A DNA stretch of 60,146 nucleotides from Alphaproteobacteria bacterium (lineage in GTDB: Bacteria; Pseudomonadota; Alphaproteobacteria; RF32; CAG-239). The notes under the pieces were generated by a model. The model was not told the origin of the DNA. It saw only the letters and a program-made list of their open reading frames with translations, and searched no databases. Where the stretch lies: assembly GCA_017475705.1 (NCBI GenBank), contig JAFVFB010000011.1:1-60146 (forward strand). Direction: 5' to 3'. The translations under genes were made by a program, and so were the position numbers. Below, piece after piece: positions 26,378 through 33,347 of this stretch. How positions within the stretch are numbered: position 1 is the first letter of the stretch; each line of letters begins with the position of its first letter.

Positions 26378-27115
26378 ATGGGTGAATTGTTGATTTTATT
26401 GCCAGCTCTGACCATCGGATTACTTATGATGTTAATTCATGTGCCTTTAGGACAAGAGGTTTTAAGGCGTGGGATTATCTTTATTGATTTATCCCTTGCT
26501 CAATTGGCGGCAATGGGGGCAATATTTGCCGGAATATTAGGGCTTGGGAGCATTGCCTCCCAAGCTGCGGCATTATTTTTTGCTTTTTTAGGTGGTCTGT
26601 TCTTTAAGAAATTGGAGATGCAATTCAAGGAAATAGCTGAAGCTGTTATCGGATGCACTTTTGTGCTCTCAGCGACTTTGGCTATTTTGGCAGTGGCAGG
26701 TCATCCGCATGGAGCAGAGCACATTAATGATATTTTATCAGGGCAGCTTTTGTTTGCCTCATGGCAGAATGTTCTCGTAGCCGGCACTGTATTCTTAAGC
26801 GCAACATTGCTTATCTATGCAAAACCGGAAATATTCTTGAAAAAATATTTCTATGTGCTGTTGGCGGTCGTCATAACAACATCGGTGCAAGTCTGCGGAG
26901 TTTATTTGGTGTTTGCCTCATTAATATTTCCGGCTGTGGCAACAAGTTATATGAAAAATGAACACCAACGAAGAATAACTGAATATTTAGGAGAAAGTTT
27001 CGGTTTTATCATCGGTTTAATCTTTTCATATTACTTTGATTTACCAGCAGGACCGTCAGTTGTGTGGGGAATATCTTTAATGATGCCGATTTGTTTGATG
27101 TTAAAAAGCAAATAA
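26378..27115 (+). CDS. znuB: Zinc ABC transporter permease ZnuB-like
   Basis: A 245-residue ABC-3 family permease with about eight helices, started at the ATG 1 base after the znuA stop. Family marks: VLRRGIIFIDLSLAQLAAMG near 25-45 and GHPHGAEHINDILSGQLLFA near 107-127, the latter with three His residues; ASLIFPAVATSYM near 180 precedes the last helices. It moves Zn2+ through the inner membrane. An ATPase (ZnuC) is needed but is not encoded in this operon. Confidence 0.9.
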   Translation: MGELLILLPALTIGLLMMLIHVPLGQEVLRRGIIFIDLSLAQLAAMGAIFAGILGLGSIASQAAALFFAFLGGLFFKKLEMQFKEIAEAVIGCTFVLSATLAILAVAGHPHGAEHINDILSGQLLFASWQNVLVAGTVFLSATLLIYAKPEIFLKKYFYVLLAVVITTSVQVCGVYLVFASLIFPAVATSYMKNEHQRRITEYLGESFGFIIGLIFSYYFDLPAGPSVVWGISLMMPICLMLKSK

Positions 27116-27136
27116 AACTGTTCACTTGTTTTAATT

Positions 27137-27171
27137 CAAAGCCGAGTTTTCAAACTCGGCTTTGCTTTTTT
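27137..27171 (+). terminator. Rho-independent terminator of the zinc operon
   Basis: A 13-bp stem CAAAGCCGAGTTT/AAACTCGGCTTTG with a 2-nt nominal loop, then CTTTTTT. The stem also closes the convergent lytic transglycosylase gene. Confidence 0.88.
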
Positions 27172-27853
27172 AGAAGAGGCTTTGGTTGGCAGTAGAATTT
27201 ATATATTCAGCATAATGCTTTTCTAATCGGCCTTTATAAATTAAGCCTCTCTCATAGTTTTTAGAATGGTACTGCATGGCCGTTTTTTGCCAGTTGTGGC
27301 CATTTCTATTGTATAAACTACGTAAAAATTTGGCACTGTAGGCAACATTTTGTTCTGGATCCAAAGAGTCTTCAATGCTCTTGAAAGCTTTACGATGGTA
27401 GCGCATGTTTATTTGCATGCAGCCAACGTCAATATTGGTAATTCCTTGGGCATATAGGGCTTTGATTGCAGCAACAGCTTCTTGTTTGCTTTTGTAATAG
27501 TAGCCTTTGCCATCAGCTTGAATAGTCCAAGGCCAAGCAATGCGGCGACCTAATTTTTCATCCCATCTTCCGCTTTCTACAGATGCAATTGTTTGTAATA
27601 ATTGGGGTTTGATCTGATATTGTTTTTCCGCTTTTGCTGTTGCTACGGCGCACAAATCTTGACTGCTATTTTGCAGTTGTGTTTGGTGATTGGCGGAAAG
27701 TTTAGCTATTGGCGGAATATTATATAATTCCTGTTTTTTTGTTACTAATTGATATTGTTTAATATCTGATATTTTATTGTATGCTTCATAAGCTCTGGTT
27801 GGAGTGGTAATTAACAAAAGCATTACCAGCAGGAATGTGACGCTTCTTAGCAC
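27170..27853 (-). CDS. Exported lytic transglycosylase (SLT domain)
   Basis: A 227-residue protein from a GTG start (AAGGA site) with a signal peptide ending TRA-Y. Residues 70-215 form a lysozyme-like SLT domain: the catalytic Glu is in TIASVESGRWDEK, then RIAWPWTIQADGKGYYY, NIDVGCMQINMRYH and LDPEQNVAYSAKFL. Such enzymes cleave the MurNAc-GlcNAc bond and form 1,6-anhydroMurNAc. The WPWTIQ variant is common in alphaproteobacterial proteins of cell-wall remodelling or secretion systems. Stands alone. Confidence 0.87.
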   Translation of the reverse strand: MLRSVTFLLVMLLLITTPTRAYEAYNKISDIKQYQLVTKKQELYNIPPIAKLSANHQTQLQNSSQDLCAVATAKAEKQYQIKPQLLQTIASVESGRWDEKLGRRIAWPWTIQADGKGYYYKSKQEAVAAIKALYAQGITNIDVGCMQINMRYHRKAFKSIEDSLDPEQNVAYSAKFLRSLYNRNGHNWQKTAMQYHSKNYERGLIYKGRLEKHYAEYINSTANQSLF

Positions 27854-28024
27854 GATAGTTTTTCCTTAATACCGCGATAGGGCAAGAGGGCCTCCCTGTT
27901 TTCTAACTTTCAGCTCTCGGCAGTATATTACTGACTCTAAACACGGGTTAGTTAATTCACGTCAAAAAAAAGAAAGTTAACTCTTTTTTAACAAAATTCA
28001 AGAGGCATAGATAGCAGATATTTT

Positions 28025-28906
28025 TTAAAAGTCCAGTAAAAAATTCGCTAGATTAGAAATGACTTTGCTAATGTCATAGCTAATACGTTGAAAATTATTA
28101 TTTATTTTAAGAGATACTTCATCGGCATATATCATACGGTTAATCTCTAGTTGTAAAGTATGGCTTTGTCTGCGAGGTTCACAGTAGTTAAAAGTGATGA
28201 ATGCACCAGAGTAGGGGCGATTTTTGGCTACATAATATTCGCGCTTTACGAATTCATTTTCTACAAAAAAGCTTATCTTATTAGGGCAACTTTGTTCAAA
28301 TAAATTCCCTAAACAAATATCTATACGTGGATTTTCTGAAATAATGGAACAGATTTTTGAGGGCATGGAGTGGCAATCCAGTACTAAGCAAAAACCAAAT
28401 TTTTCGATAGCTCTGTCACATAGTTGTTTGAGGCGATTGTGATATGGATTATAGATATTTTTTATACGTGCTTCCGCTTCTCTATAGGATATTTTTCCAG
28501 CATAAATGGGTTGGCTATCTGCGGTAATTTTATGAATAATGCCTAGGCCATAACGAGAACGCTGCTGATTAAGCCCTAATTCATCTTTTGGATAGTCATA
28601 AAACATACTTGGATCAATTTCCATCTTAGCACGATTTACATCTATAAAAGCTCTGCCGATATTGAGGTGCAGAGTTGGTATGCCTTGCTGTTTTATGGCA
28701 GGTTCCAACAAATCATAGACGAATAAATCTTCATTTTTTCTTAGGGTAGTAACATCGGCTGAAATGACTTTTAAGAATTCTGGTGGAAAAATCGTGCCAC
28801 TATGCGGAATGGATAAAATCAGCGGAAATTTTAGGTCGGCTGTATTATATTCATTCATAATATTTAAATTGCTATAATCTACAGTAAAATCTATTTTTTC
28901 ACTCAT
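28025..28906 (-). CDS. N-formylglutamate amidohydrolase family protein
   Basis: ATG at 28906 is preferred; an upstream TTG at 28960 would add 18 basic residues without support. The 293 residues match the HutG-like N-formylglutamate deformylase family: LILSIPHSGTIFPPEF near 30 (metal His), LHLNIGRAFIDVNRAK near 83, GFCLVLDCHSMPS near 175 (second metal site) and LQLEINRMIYADE near 250. It removes formyl groups from formylglutamate or related amides. No histidine-degradation genes are nearby. The ribosome site is weak. Confidence 0.85.
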   Translation of the reverse strand: MSEKIDFTVDYSNLNIMNEYNTADLKFPLILSIPHSGTIFPPEFLKVISADVTTLRKNEDLFVYDLLEPAIKQQGIPTLHLNIGRAFIDVNRAKMEIDPSMFYDYPKDELGLNQQRSRYGLGIIHKITADSQPIYAGKISYREAEARIKNIYNPYHNRLKQLCDRAIEKFGFCLVLDCHSMPSKICSIISENPRIDICLGNLFEQSCPNKISFFVENEFVKREYYVAKNRPYSGAFITFNYCEPRRQSHTLQLEINRMIYADEVSLKINNNFQRISYDISKVISNLANFLLDF

Positions 28907-28997
28907 TGTTTGTAGCTTTACTTTGAAATGTTTTCCTTTTGATGAAAATTTTATACACAAAAAAAGTTAACTTTTTCATAATTTTTTCAAAAAAAGC

Positions 28998-29025
28998 TTG
29001 CAATTTTCTTTGACTGTGTTAGATA
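28998..29025 (+). promoter_or_regulatory. Weak promoter-like boxes before the tRNA-like gene
   Basis: TTGCAA (28998-29003), a 16-nt spacer and TAGATA (29020-29025), 23 bases before the tRNA-like sequence. A fair but not strong sigma-70 match. Confidence 0.35.
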
Positions 29026-29048
29026 ACCTTTGATTGTGATGTAGATAT

Positions 29049-29122
29049 GGTCTGTTAGTTTAAAAGTAGAATGCATCCTTGACATGGATGTGGCAGAGGA
29101 GCGTTACCTCTACAGACCACCA
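29049..29122 (+). tRNA. Aberrant tRNA-Val(GAC)-like gene lacking D-loop GG and T-loop TTC
   Basis: The 74 bases fold into a complete cloverleaf: acceptor GGTCTGT/ACAGACC (7 of 7), D-stem GTTT/GAAT (two G-U), anticodon stem CATCC/GGATG (5 of 5) with loop TTGACAT, T-stem AGAGG/CCTCT (5 of 5), then A and an encoded CCA. The anticodon would be GAC (valine, GTC/GTT). But the D-loop is AAAAGTA, without G18-G19, and the T-loop is AGCGTTA, without TTC, so the contacts that build the tRNA elbow are missing. It has its own terminator. It could be a non-translating tRNA, a mobile-element tRNA, or a decaying copy whose stems happen to survive. Confidence 0.7.
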
Positions 29123-29127
29123 ATCAT

Positions 29128-29161
29128 AAGCCCTAGAGAAATCTAGGGCTTTGTTGTTTTT
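29128..29161 (+). terminator. Rho-independent terminator of the tRNA-like gene
   Basis: A perfect 10-bp stem AAGCCCTAGA/TCTAGGGCTT capped by GAAA, followed by TGTTGTTTTT, 5 bases after the CCA. It makes the tRNA-like gene a separate transcript. Confidence 0.88.
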
Positions 29162-29259
29162 AGGGAAATTCTTTCCATGTGGTGAAAATGCTAAAATGTG
29201 CAGAAAAAAGCTAAAAAAAGCCAGTAAAAATGCACATTTTTTGAGAAAATTTTGTAGTT

Positions 29260-30170
29260 ATACTTATTTAGATAATACCGAAGAACAAAAAGAACGTATT
29301 GGCACTATGGAAGAAAACGGCACAAGCGAAGAAGAGATTAGAGATACTTTACAGGAGATGGGAGAAAAAGGTAAGCTTTATTCAGTAGTTGGCGAATTTA
29401 ATCCTGAAACATATTTTGAGCAGCCGGAAGTAAAAGAAAATATAGAAAGATCAAAAGAGAATTTTTCAAATGAACTAGACGATATCGTTTGGGGAAGAAG
29501 TAATCCTAAAAGAAAGCCAACAGTTTTGTTTAAGCCGACAAAGATTTGGACTATGGTGGGACTTCCTGACAGACGTATTTCTTTCGACCAATCAAAGATA
29601 TGTAGGATAATTAAAGAGCATGGTTTAACTATTGATGACTTAAAGGCATTGCCGGAGAAACTCGCAAATCCTGAATATATATTTGAATCGGCAACAGATG
29701 ATAGTGCTTATGTCGGTGTACTTGATAGAAACAATGAGCCTTTTGTTGCTGTGGTTAAACCGGTAGGAGATGGTCTGAAAGTAACTAACATTATCAAAAG
29801 TGCCTACAATAAACATCAAGGGTTTGTTAACCAAGAAATAAAAGCAGGAAGAATGTTATATGATAAACAAAATCCGATGAGTGTCAGACGGCATAGAGCT
29901 CTAATTGCTCAAGTGTTCGGCTCATCGGATAATGGTAATATAACACAAGAAAATGAAAATGTCAAGTTATTTTCTCGTGTAGGATATAATCAAGGTGCAT
30001 ACACACCGATTAGCCGTATCATCGAGTTAGCTAGAGAGCATACACCGGACACTTTCATGCACGAAGTAAGCCATAACTTCTTTATCAACTACTTTGATGC
30101 GATAGAGCGGATTGCAGATAAGAACTCCGATTATGTAAAACAAGCGCAATATTTGGGTAAAAAAATGCTT
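29260..30170 (+). pseudogene. Remnant of a phage/conjugative-element polyvalent protein (MuF-C-type nuclease and HExxH domain)
   Basis: The frame is open from 29151 to 30335, but only the middle looks like a true protein. It begins abruptly near EEQKERIGTMEENGTSEEE. A block IWTMVGLPDRRISFDQSKI to FGSSDNGNITQENENVKLF resembles the MuF-C (BEDRN: barnase/EndoU/colicin/RelE-like) nuclease domain found at the end of large phage and ICE proteins. It is followed by DTFMHEVSHNFFINYF, with an H-E-x-x-H zinc-peptidase motif, cut short about 30 residues later. The remaining codons run into the rplK leader and look random. No integrase or repeat is seen. Such domains belong to proteins far above 1,000 residues, so this is an internal fragment. 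Confidence 0.6.
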
Positions 30171-30210
30171 TACTTTTTATTTTTTTATGTTATGAAAGTG
30201 AGGCTTGTAA

Positions 30211-30239
30211 TTGAATACCAAGTCACATTTTGTGATAAG
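30211..30239 (+). promoter_or_regulatory. Probable promoter of rplK-rplA
   Basis: TTGAAT (30211-30216), 17 nt and GATAAG (30234-30239) preceded by TGT, within the non-homologous tail of the remnant frame. Confidence 0.45.
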
Positions 30240-30263
30240 TGTTTGAAAATAAGTGTTTTAATG

Positions 30264-30294
30264 CCGTGGGGGAACAGCCATGCTCTGACCACGG
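30264..30294 (+). promoter_or_regulatory. Hairpin in the rplK leader, candidate L1 autoregulation site
   Basis: CCGTGG and CCACGG pair across 19 nt. L1 is known to repress the L11-L1 operon by binding a leader structure, so this hairpin is a candidate site. I did not match it to a known motif. Confidence 0.35.
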
Positions 30295-30337
30295 AACTTC
30301 AGGTTATTAACATTAAAATTAGAATTGAGGTATAAAA

Positions 30338-30775
30338 ATGGCTAAGTCTAAAAAGAAAATTTTAGGTTTAATCAAGCTTCAAATTCCGGCAGGTAAGGCA
30401 AATCCTTCTCCTCCGGTTGGTCCTGCTTTGGGTCAAAAAGGCTTGAATATTATGGAATTTTGTAAAGCTTTTAACGCTGCAACGCAGTCTATGGAACCCG
30501 GAATTCCTGTTCCTGTTATTATTACTGCTTTTGAAGATAAGAGTTTTACGTTTGTGACAAAACTTCCTCCTGTTGCTTATTATATTAAAAAGGCTGCAGG
30601 TGTTAAATCTGCTGCTAAAACTCCTGGTAAAGAAGTTGCCGGTAAAATTTCTATGGCACAGGTTAAAGAAATTGCCCAAACTAAGTTGCCGGATTTGAAT
30701 TGTGCAACAGTCGAATCTGCCATGAATATGGTTAAAGGTCAGGCTATTTCTATGGGTATTCAGGTTACGGAGTAA
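30338..30775 (+). CDS. rplK: 50S ribosomal protein L11
   Basis: 145 residues with all standard blocks: [20 protein letters not shown] and [15 protein letters not shown] at the N-terminus, [18 protein letters not shown] in the middle, and [13 protein letters not shown] at the end. It binds 23S rRNA at the GTPase centre and is needed for stringent-response sensing by RelA. GAGG site 8 bases before ATG. It is followed after 4 bases by rplA. Upstream one would expect secE-nusG, but instead the mobile-element remnant is found. Confidence 0.98.
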   Translation: MAKSKKKILGLIKLQIPAGKANPSPPVGPALGQKGLNIMEFCKAFNAATQSMEPGIPVPVIITAFEDKSFTFVTKLPPVAYYIKKAAGVKSAAKTPGKEVAGKISMAQVKEIAQTKLPDLNCATVESAMNMVKGQAISMGIQVTE

Positions 30776-30779
30776 TATC

Positions 30780-31463
30780 ATGAGCGGAAAAAGATTAGTT
30801 AATGCTTATAAGAATGTAGATAAAAATAAAAGCTACTCCTTAAAAGAAGCAGTGGCGTTGGTTAAGGCTAATGCTGGTGCAAAGTTTGATGAAACAATTG
30901 ATGTTGCTATTAATCTTGGTGTTGACCCTAAATATGCTGACCAGATGGTTCGCGGTGTTTGCGGTTTGCCTCATGGTAATGGAAAGAAAATTCGCGTTGC
31001 GGTTATGGCACAAGGTGAAAAAGCTGATGAAGCTAAAGCAGCAGGTGCCGATATCGTTGGGGCTGAAAACTTGGTTGATTCTATTTTAGCTGGTAAGATT
31101 GATTTTGATCGTTGCATTGCTACACCAGATATGATGGGATTGGCTGGTCGTGTGGCTCGTGTCTTGGGCCCAAAAGGTCTTATGCCAAATCCTAAATTGG
31201 GTACAGTTACTATGAATGTGGCAGAGGCTGTTAAAAAAGCTAAGGCCGGTGAAGTTCAGTTCCGTGTGGAAAAGAACGGTATCGTTCATGCTGGTATTGC
31301 TAAAGCGTCTTTTGATGAAGATAAAATCTATGACAATGCTAAGACTTTCATTGAAACAATTATGAAAGCAAAACCACAAAGCCTTAAAGGAACTTATATG
31401 AAAAAGATTTCTTTGAGTTCTACTATGGGTGTTGGTGTTCGGGTTGACATAGCAGCTTTGTAA
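30780..31463 (+). CDS. rplA: 50S ribosomal protein L1
   Basis: 227 residues with the L1 hallmarks: [54 protein letters not shown] and [18 protein letters not shown]1 forms the E-site stalk and represses its own operon. Length is normal (225-235). The gene ends in a terminator, so rplJ-rplL are not in this operon here, unlike the common rplK-rplA-rplJ-rplL order. Confidence 0.98.
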   Translation: MSGKRLVNAYKNVDKNKSYSLKEAVALVKANAGAKFDETIDVAINLGVDPKYADQMVRGVCGLPHGNGKKIRVAVMAQGEKADEAKAAGADIVGAENLVDSILAGKIDFDRCIATPDMMGLAGRVARVLGPKGLMPNPKLGTVTMNVAEAVKKAKAGEVQFRVEKNGIVHAGIAKASFDEDKIYDNAKTFIETIMKAKPQSLKGTYMKKISLSSTMGVGVRVDIAAL

Positions 31464-31483
31464 ATATCATTGTAGTTTATCTT

Positions 31484-31510
31484 GAGCCGTCCTTTGGGGC
31501 GGCTTTTTTG
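31484..31510 (+). terminator. Rho-independent terminator after rplA
   Basis: Stem AGCCGTCC/GGGCGGCT with a 4-nt loop (one G-U pair) and six or seven T residues. Confidence 0.9.
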
Positions 31511-31699
31511 TTTTAGATTACCTAAATTTTTATAAAAGAAAAAAGTTTATTTGCCACCGGTATACCATTTAGCTTGCACGAAAATTTTGATTGCGGGGTG
31601 TCATTTGTTTTATTTTTAGTAAAATTTGGGGATTTTTTTTCTTTGTCTTTCAGTAGCTTTGCTTAAAAATAGCAAAAAAAATGATTTTTTTGCGTTTTT

Positions 31700-31767
31700 T
31701 TGTGGATTAGTTATTACAAACCTATAGACAATTATAAAAAACCCTGTGCAGACTATATGCGTAGGGG
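31700..31767 (+). promoter_or_regulatory. hup promoter and leader hairpins
   Basis: The 348-base gap before hup contains TTGTGG (31700-31705), 17 nt and TATAGA (31723-31728). After it, two hairpins overlap: CCCT-GT-GCA ... TGC-GT-AGGG (31742-31766) and GGGG/CCCC (31763-31777), which cannot form together. The first half of the gap (31511-31699) is AT-rich with a GCAAAAAAA/TTTTTTTGC hairpin and no gene that I can see. Confidence 0.4.
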
Positions 31768-31811
31768 AGATGCCCCCTTCAGAACTTTAATATTAAAGAA
31801 AGGATTTGAAA

Positions 31812-32087
31812 ATGAATAAGACTGAATTCGTTGATGCCGTTGCTAAAAATGCTGGCGTTACAAAAGTAGATGCTAACAAAGTTGTTGCTGCTGTTATCGA
31901 AGTTGTTACGAAGTCTTTGAAAAAAGGTGAAGCTGTTCAAATTACCGGTTTCGGTACTTGGGATGTTGTAAAACGTGCTGCTCGTAAGGGTCGCAATCCT
32001 GCTACTGGTAAAGAAATCAAAATTGCTGCTTCTAAAGCTCCTCGCTTTAAAGCTGGTGCCGTTTTGAAGGCTGCCGTTAAGAAATAA
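31812..32087 (+). CDS. hup: DNA-binding protein HU
   Basis: 91 residues (ATG at 31812, AAAGGA site). The HU/IHF signature is complete: MNKTEFVDAVAKNAGVTKVD, GEAVQITGFGTWDV, and the DNA-binding arm RKGRNPATGKEIKIAASKAP followed by FKAGAVLKAAVKK. HU bends DNA and compacts the nucleoid. It lies in a long AT-rich spacer with its own promoter and a terminator, as expected for a highly expressed single gene. Confidence 0.97.
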   Translation: MNKTEFVDAVAKNAGVTKVDANKVVAAVIEVVTKSLKKGEAVQITGFGTWDVVKRAARKGRNPATGKEIKIAASKAPRFKAGAVLKAAVKK

Positions 32088-32109
32088 TTCATTATTTATT
32101 TCTTTGTTC

Positions 32110-32142
32110 GTTCCTGTACTTATGAGTGCGGGAACTTTTTTT
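32110..32142 (+). terminator. Rho-independent terminator after hup
   Basis: Stem GTTCCTGTAC/GTGCGGGAAC (10 bp with two G-U pairs), 6-nt loop, then seven T residues. Confidence 0.88.
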
Positions 32143-32446
32143 ATGCTTCATCATCTTTTGAATTGCGAAATAAATTGATTAGTCCACTTTTGTACATCCA
32201 TAAGTTAATAAGACCTAATATGATGGATATAGAGCCAAATATATATAGTATATAGTACCAATTTAGTTCGCCTACTTTCATTAATGTTTCATCAGCATAA
32301 ATTTTTATATAGCCAATGGATATTGCGGTAATGATGAAAGAGACAATGTATGCCGTTGTCCAGATTTGTCGTTGCCTTTTTTGGGGTAGTAAAATGACGG
32401 TTAAAAAGTAAATAAAAGCCAATGTGATAAGCAAATATATTTCCAT
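32141..32446 (-). CDS. Small three-helix membrane protein, unknown
   Basis: I choose ATG 32446, which has an AAGGAG site 6-7 bases before; a start at 32494 would add 16 unsupported residues. The 101 residues contain three predicted helices (about 2-19, 29-48, 62-85), with a polar RQIWTTAYIV segment before the second and a charged end RNSKDDEA. No family is recognised. It probably sits in the inner membrane. It ends against the hup terminator. Confidence 0.6.
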   Translation of the reverse strand: MEIYLLITLAFIYFLTVILLPQKRQRQIWTTAYIVSFIITAISIGYIKIYADETLMKVGELNWYYILYIFGSISIILGLINLWMYKSGLINLFRNSKDDEA

Positions 32447-32526
32447 GTTTTTCTCCTTCTCACTATAATATAGAGAGAAAATGTTTGCTTTCAAATATGG
32501 TAATAGGTTTATATGGAAAAGTATGG

Positions 32527-33123
32527 TTAATTCTTTTTTAGATTTTGAATTATGCCGGCATATTCTTTAATAAAGGTGAATTCTTCAGGAGAAAGCTCCG
32601 TTGTTAATATTTTTTCTTTTTCCTGTCGTAAAAGTTCTATTTGTTGTTTGGTTTCGCTAGGTAATCTTCCAAAGGTAAGCTCTTCAGTTAAAAAATTGAT
32701 GGTTTCATCTATGCGTAGGAGATGCTCATAGGTATTGGTCATAGAAAATAACTTTTGAGCTCTGCTCCAAAAGGCCTGAGGCGCCCAATTCATGCGGTTT
32801 AGTTGAATGGCTAAAAATTTAGGGTAGCTGTCGGCATTTTTGCTGTTTAGGTATTCAATTAATTGTGTTGATGCTTTGGGCATAATGTTAATTTCTTGGA
32901 TGGTTAGCAGTAGGTGCATAAATTCTACTTCGTCAAAGCGGTCTGTTACGCGTGTAATGATGAAATGAGGGGTATTATGCTCTATTCGTTTCTTTTCAGT
33001 GACGGCACTGGAGAGTGTGATGTATATAAGGAAACTTAGTCCTAATGTATATAAAGCTGGCTTAAACCATTTGCGTTTGAGCACGCGAACTAATTTTTTA
33101 CTTCTTTTTATCTTAAAAGACAT
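32527..33123 (-). CDS. Single-pass membrane protein, unknown
   Basis: A 198-residue protein: a very basic N-terminus (KIKRSKKLVRVLKRKWFK), one membrane helix at 25-42, then a periplasmic, mostly helical domain of about 150 residues. The segment LLRIDETINFLTEEL to EEFTFIKEYAGIIQNL looks like helix pairs. No catalytic motif and no family recognised. An AAGGAAG site supports the start. It lies upstream of, but probably apart from, the small membrane protein gene on the same strand (80-base gap). Confidence 0.65.
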   Translation of the reverse strand: MSFKIKRSKKLVRVLKRKWFKPALYTLGLSFLIYITLSSAVTEKKRIEHNTPHFIITRVTDRFDEVEFMHLLLTIQEINIMPKASTQLIEYLNSKNADSYPKFLAIQLNRMNWAPQAFWSRAQKLFSMTNTYEHLLRIDETINFLTEELTFGRLPSETKQQIELLRQEKEKILTTELSPEEFTFIKEYAGIIQNLKKN

Positions 33124-33347
33124 TGATACTTCCTTTTTTGCCTTGTCTGTGCAAGTGTAGCAACTAAATTATAATTTGCAAGTCTAAATAAAAAATACTA
33201 GCAATTTCGCTATTTCATGTTAACTTTGCGGCGTTGAAAACTTGACGAATCGAAAAAAACAACAGCAATCAGTATTGTGTATAGTACTGCATGTTGTGTT
33301 AGTGTATTTTTGATTGTAACTTGTATATTTTTTAAGGATATTTATAA

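Noticed and set aside
29151..29259. Start of the open frame that overlaps the tRNA-like terminator
   Set aside because: The first 35-40 codons overlap the terminator and have no ribosome site or recognisable protein pattern, so I did not count them as part of a gene.
31511..31699. Possible small RNA in the rplA-hup gap
   Set aside because: I found no promoter-terminator pair or strong fold apart from the A/T-only hairpin.
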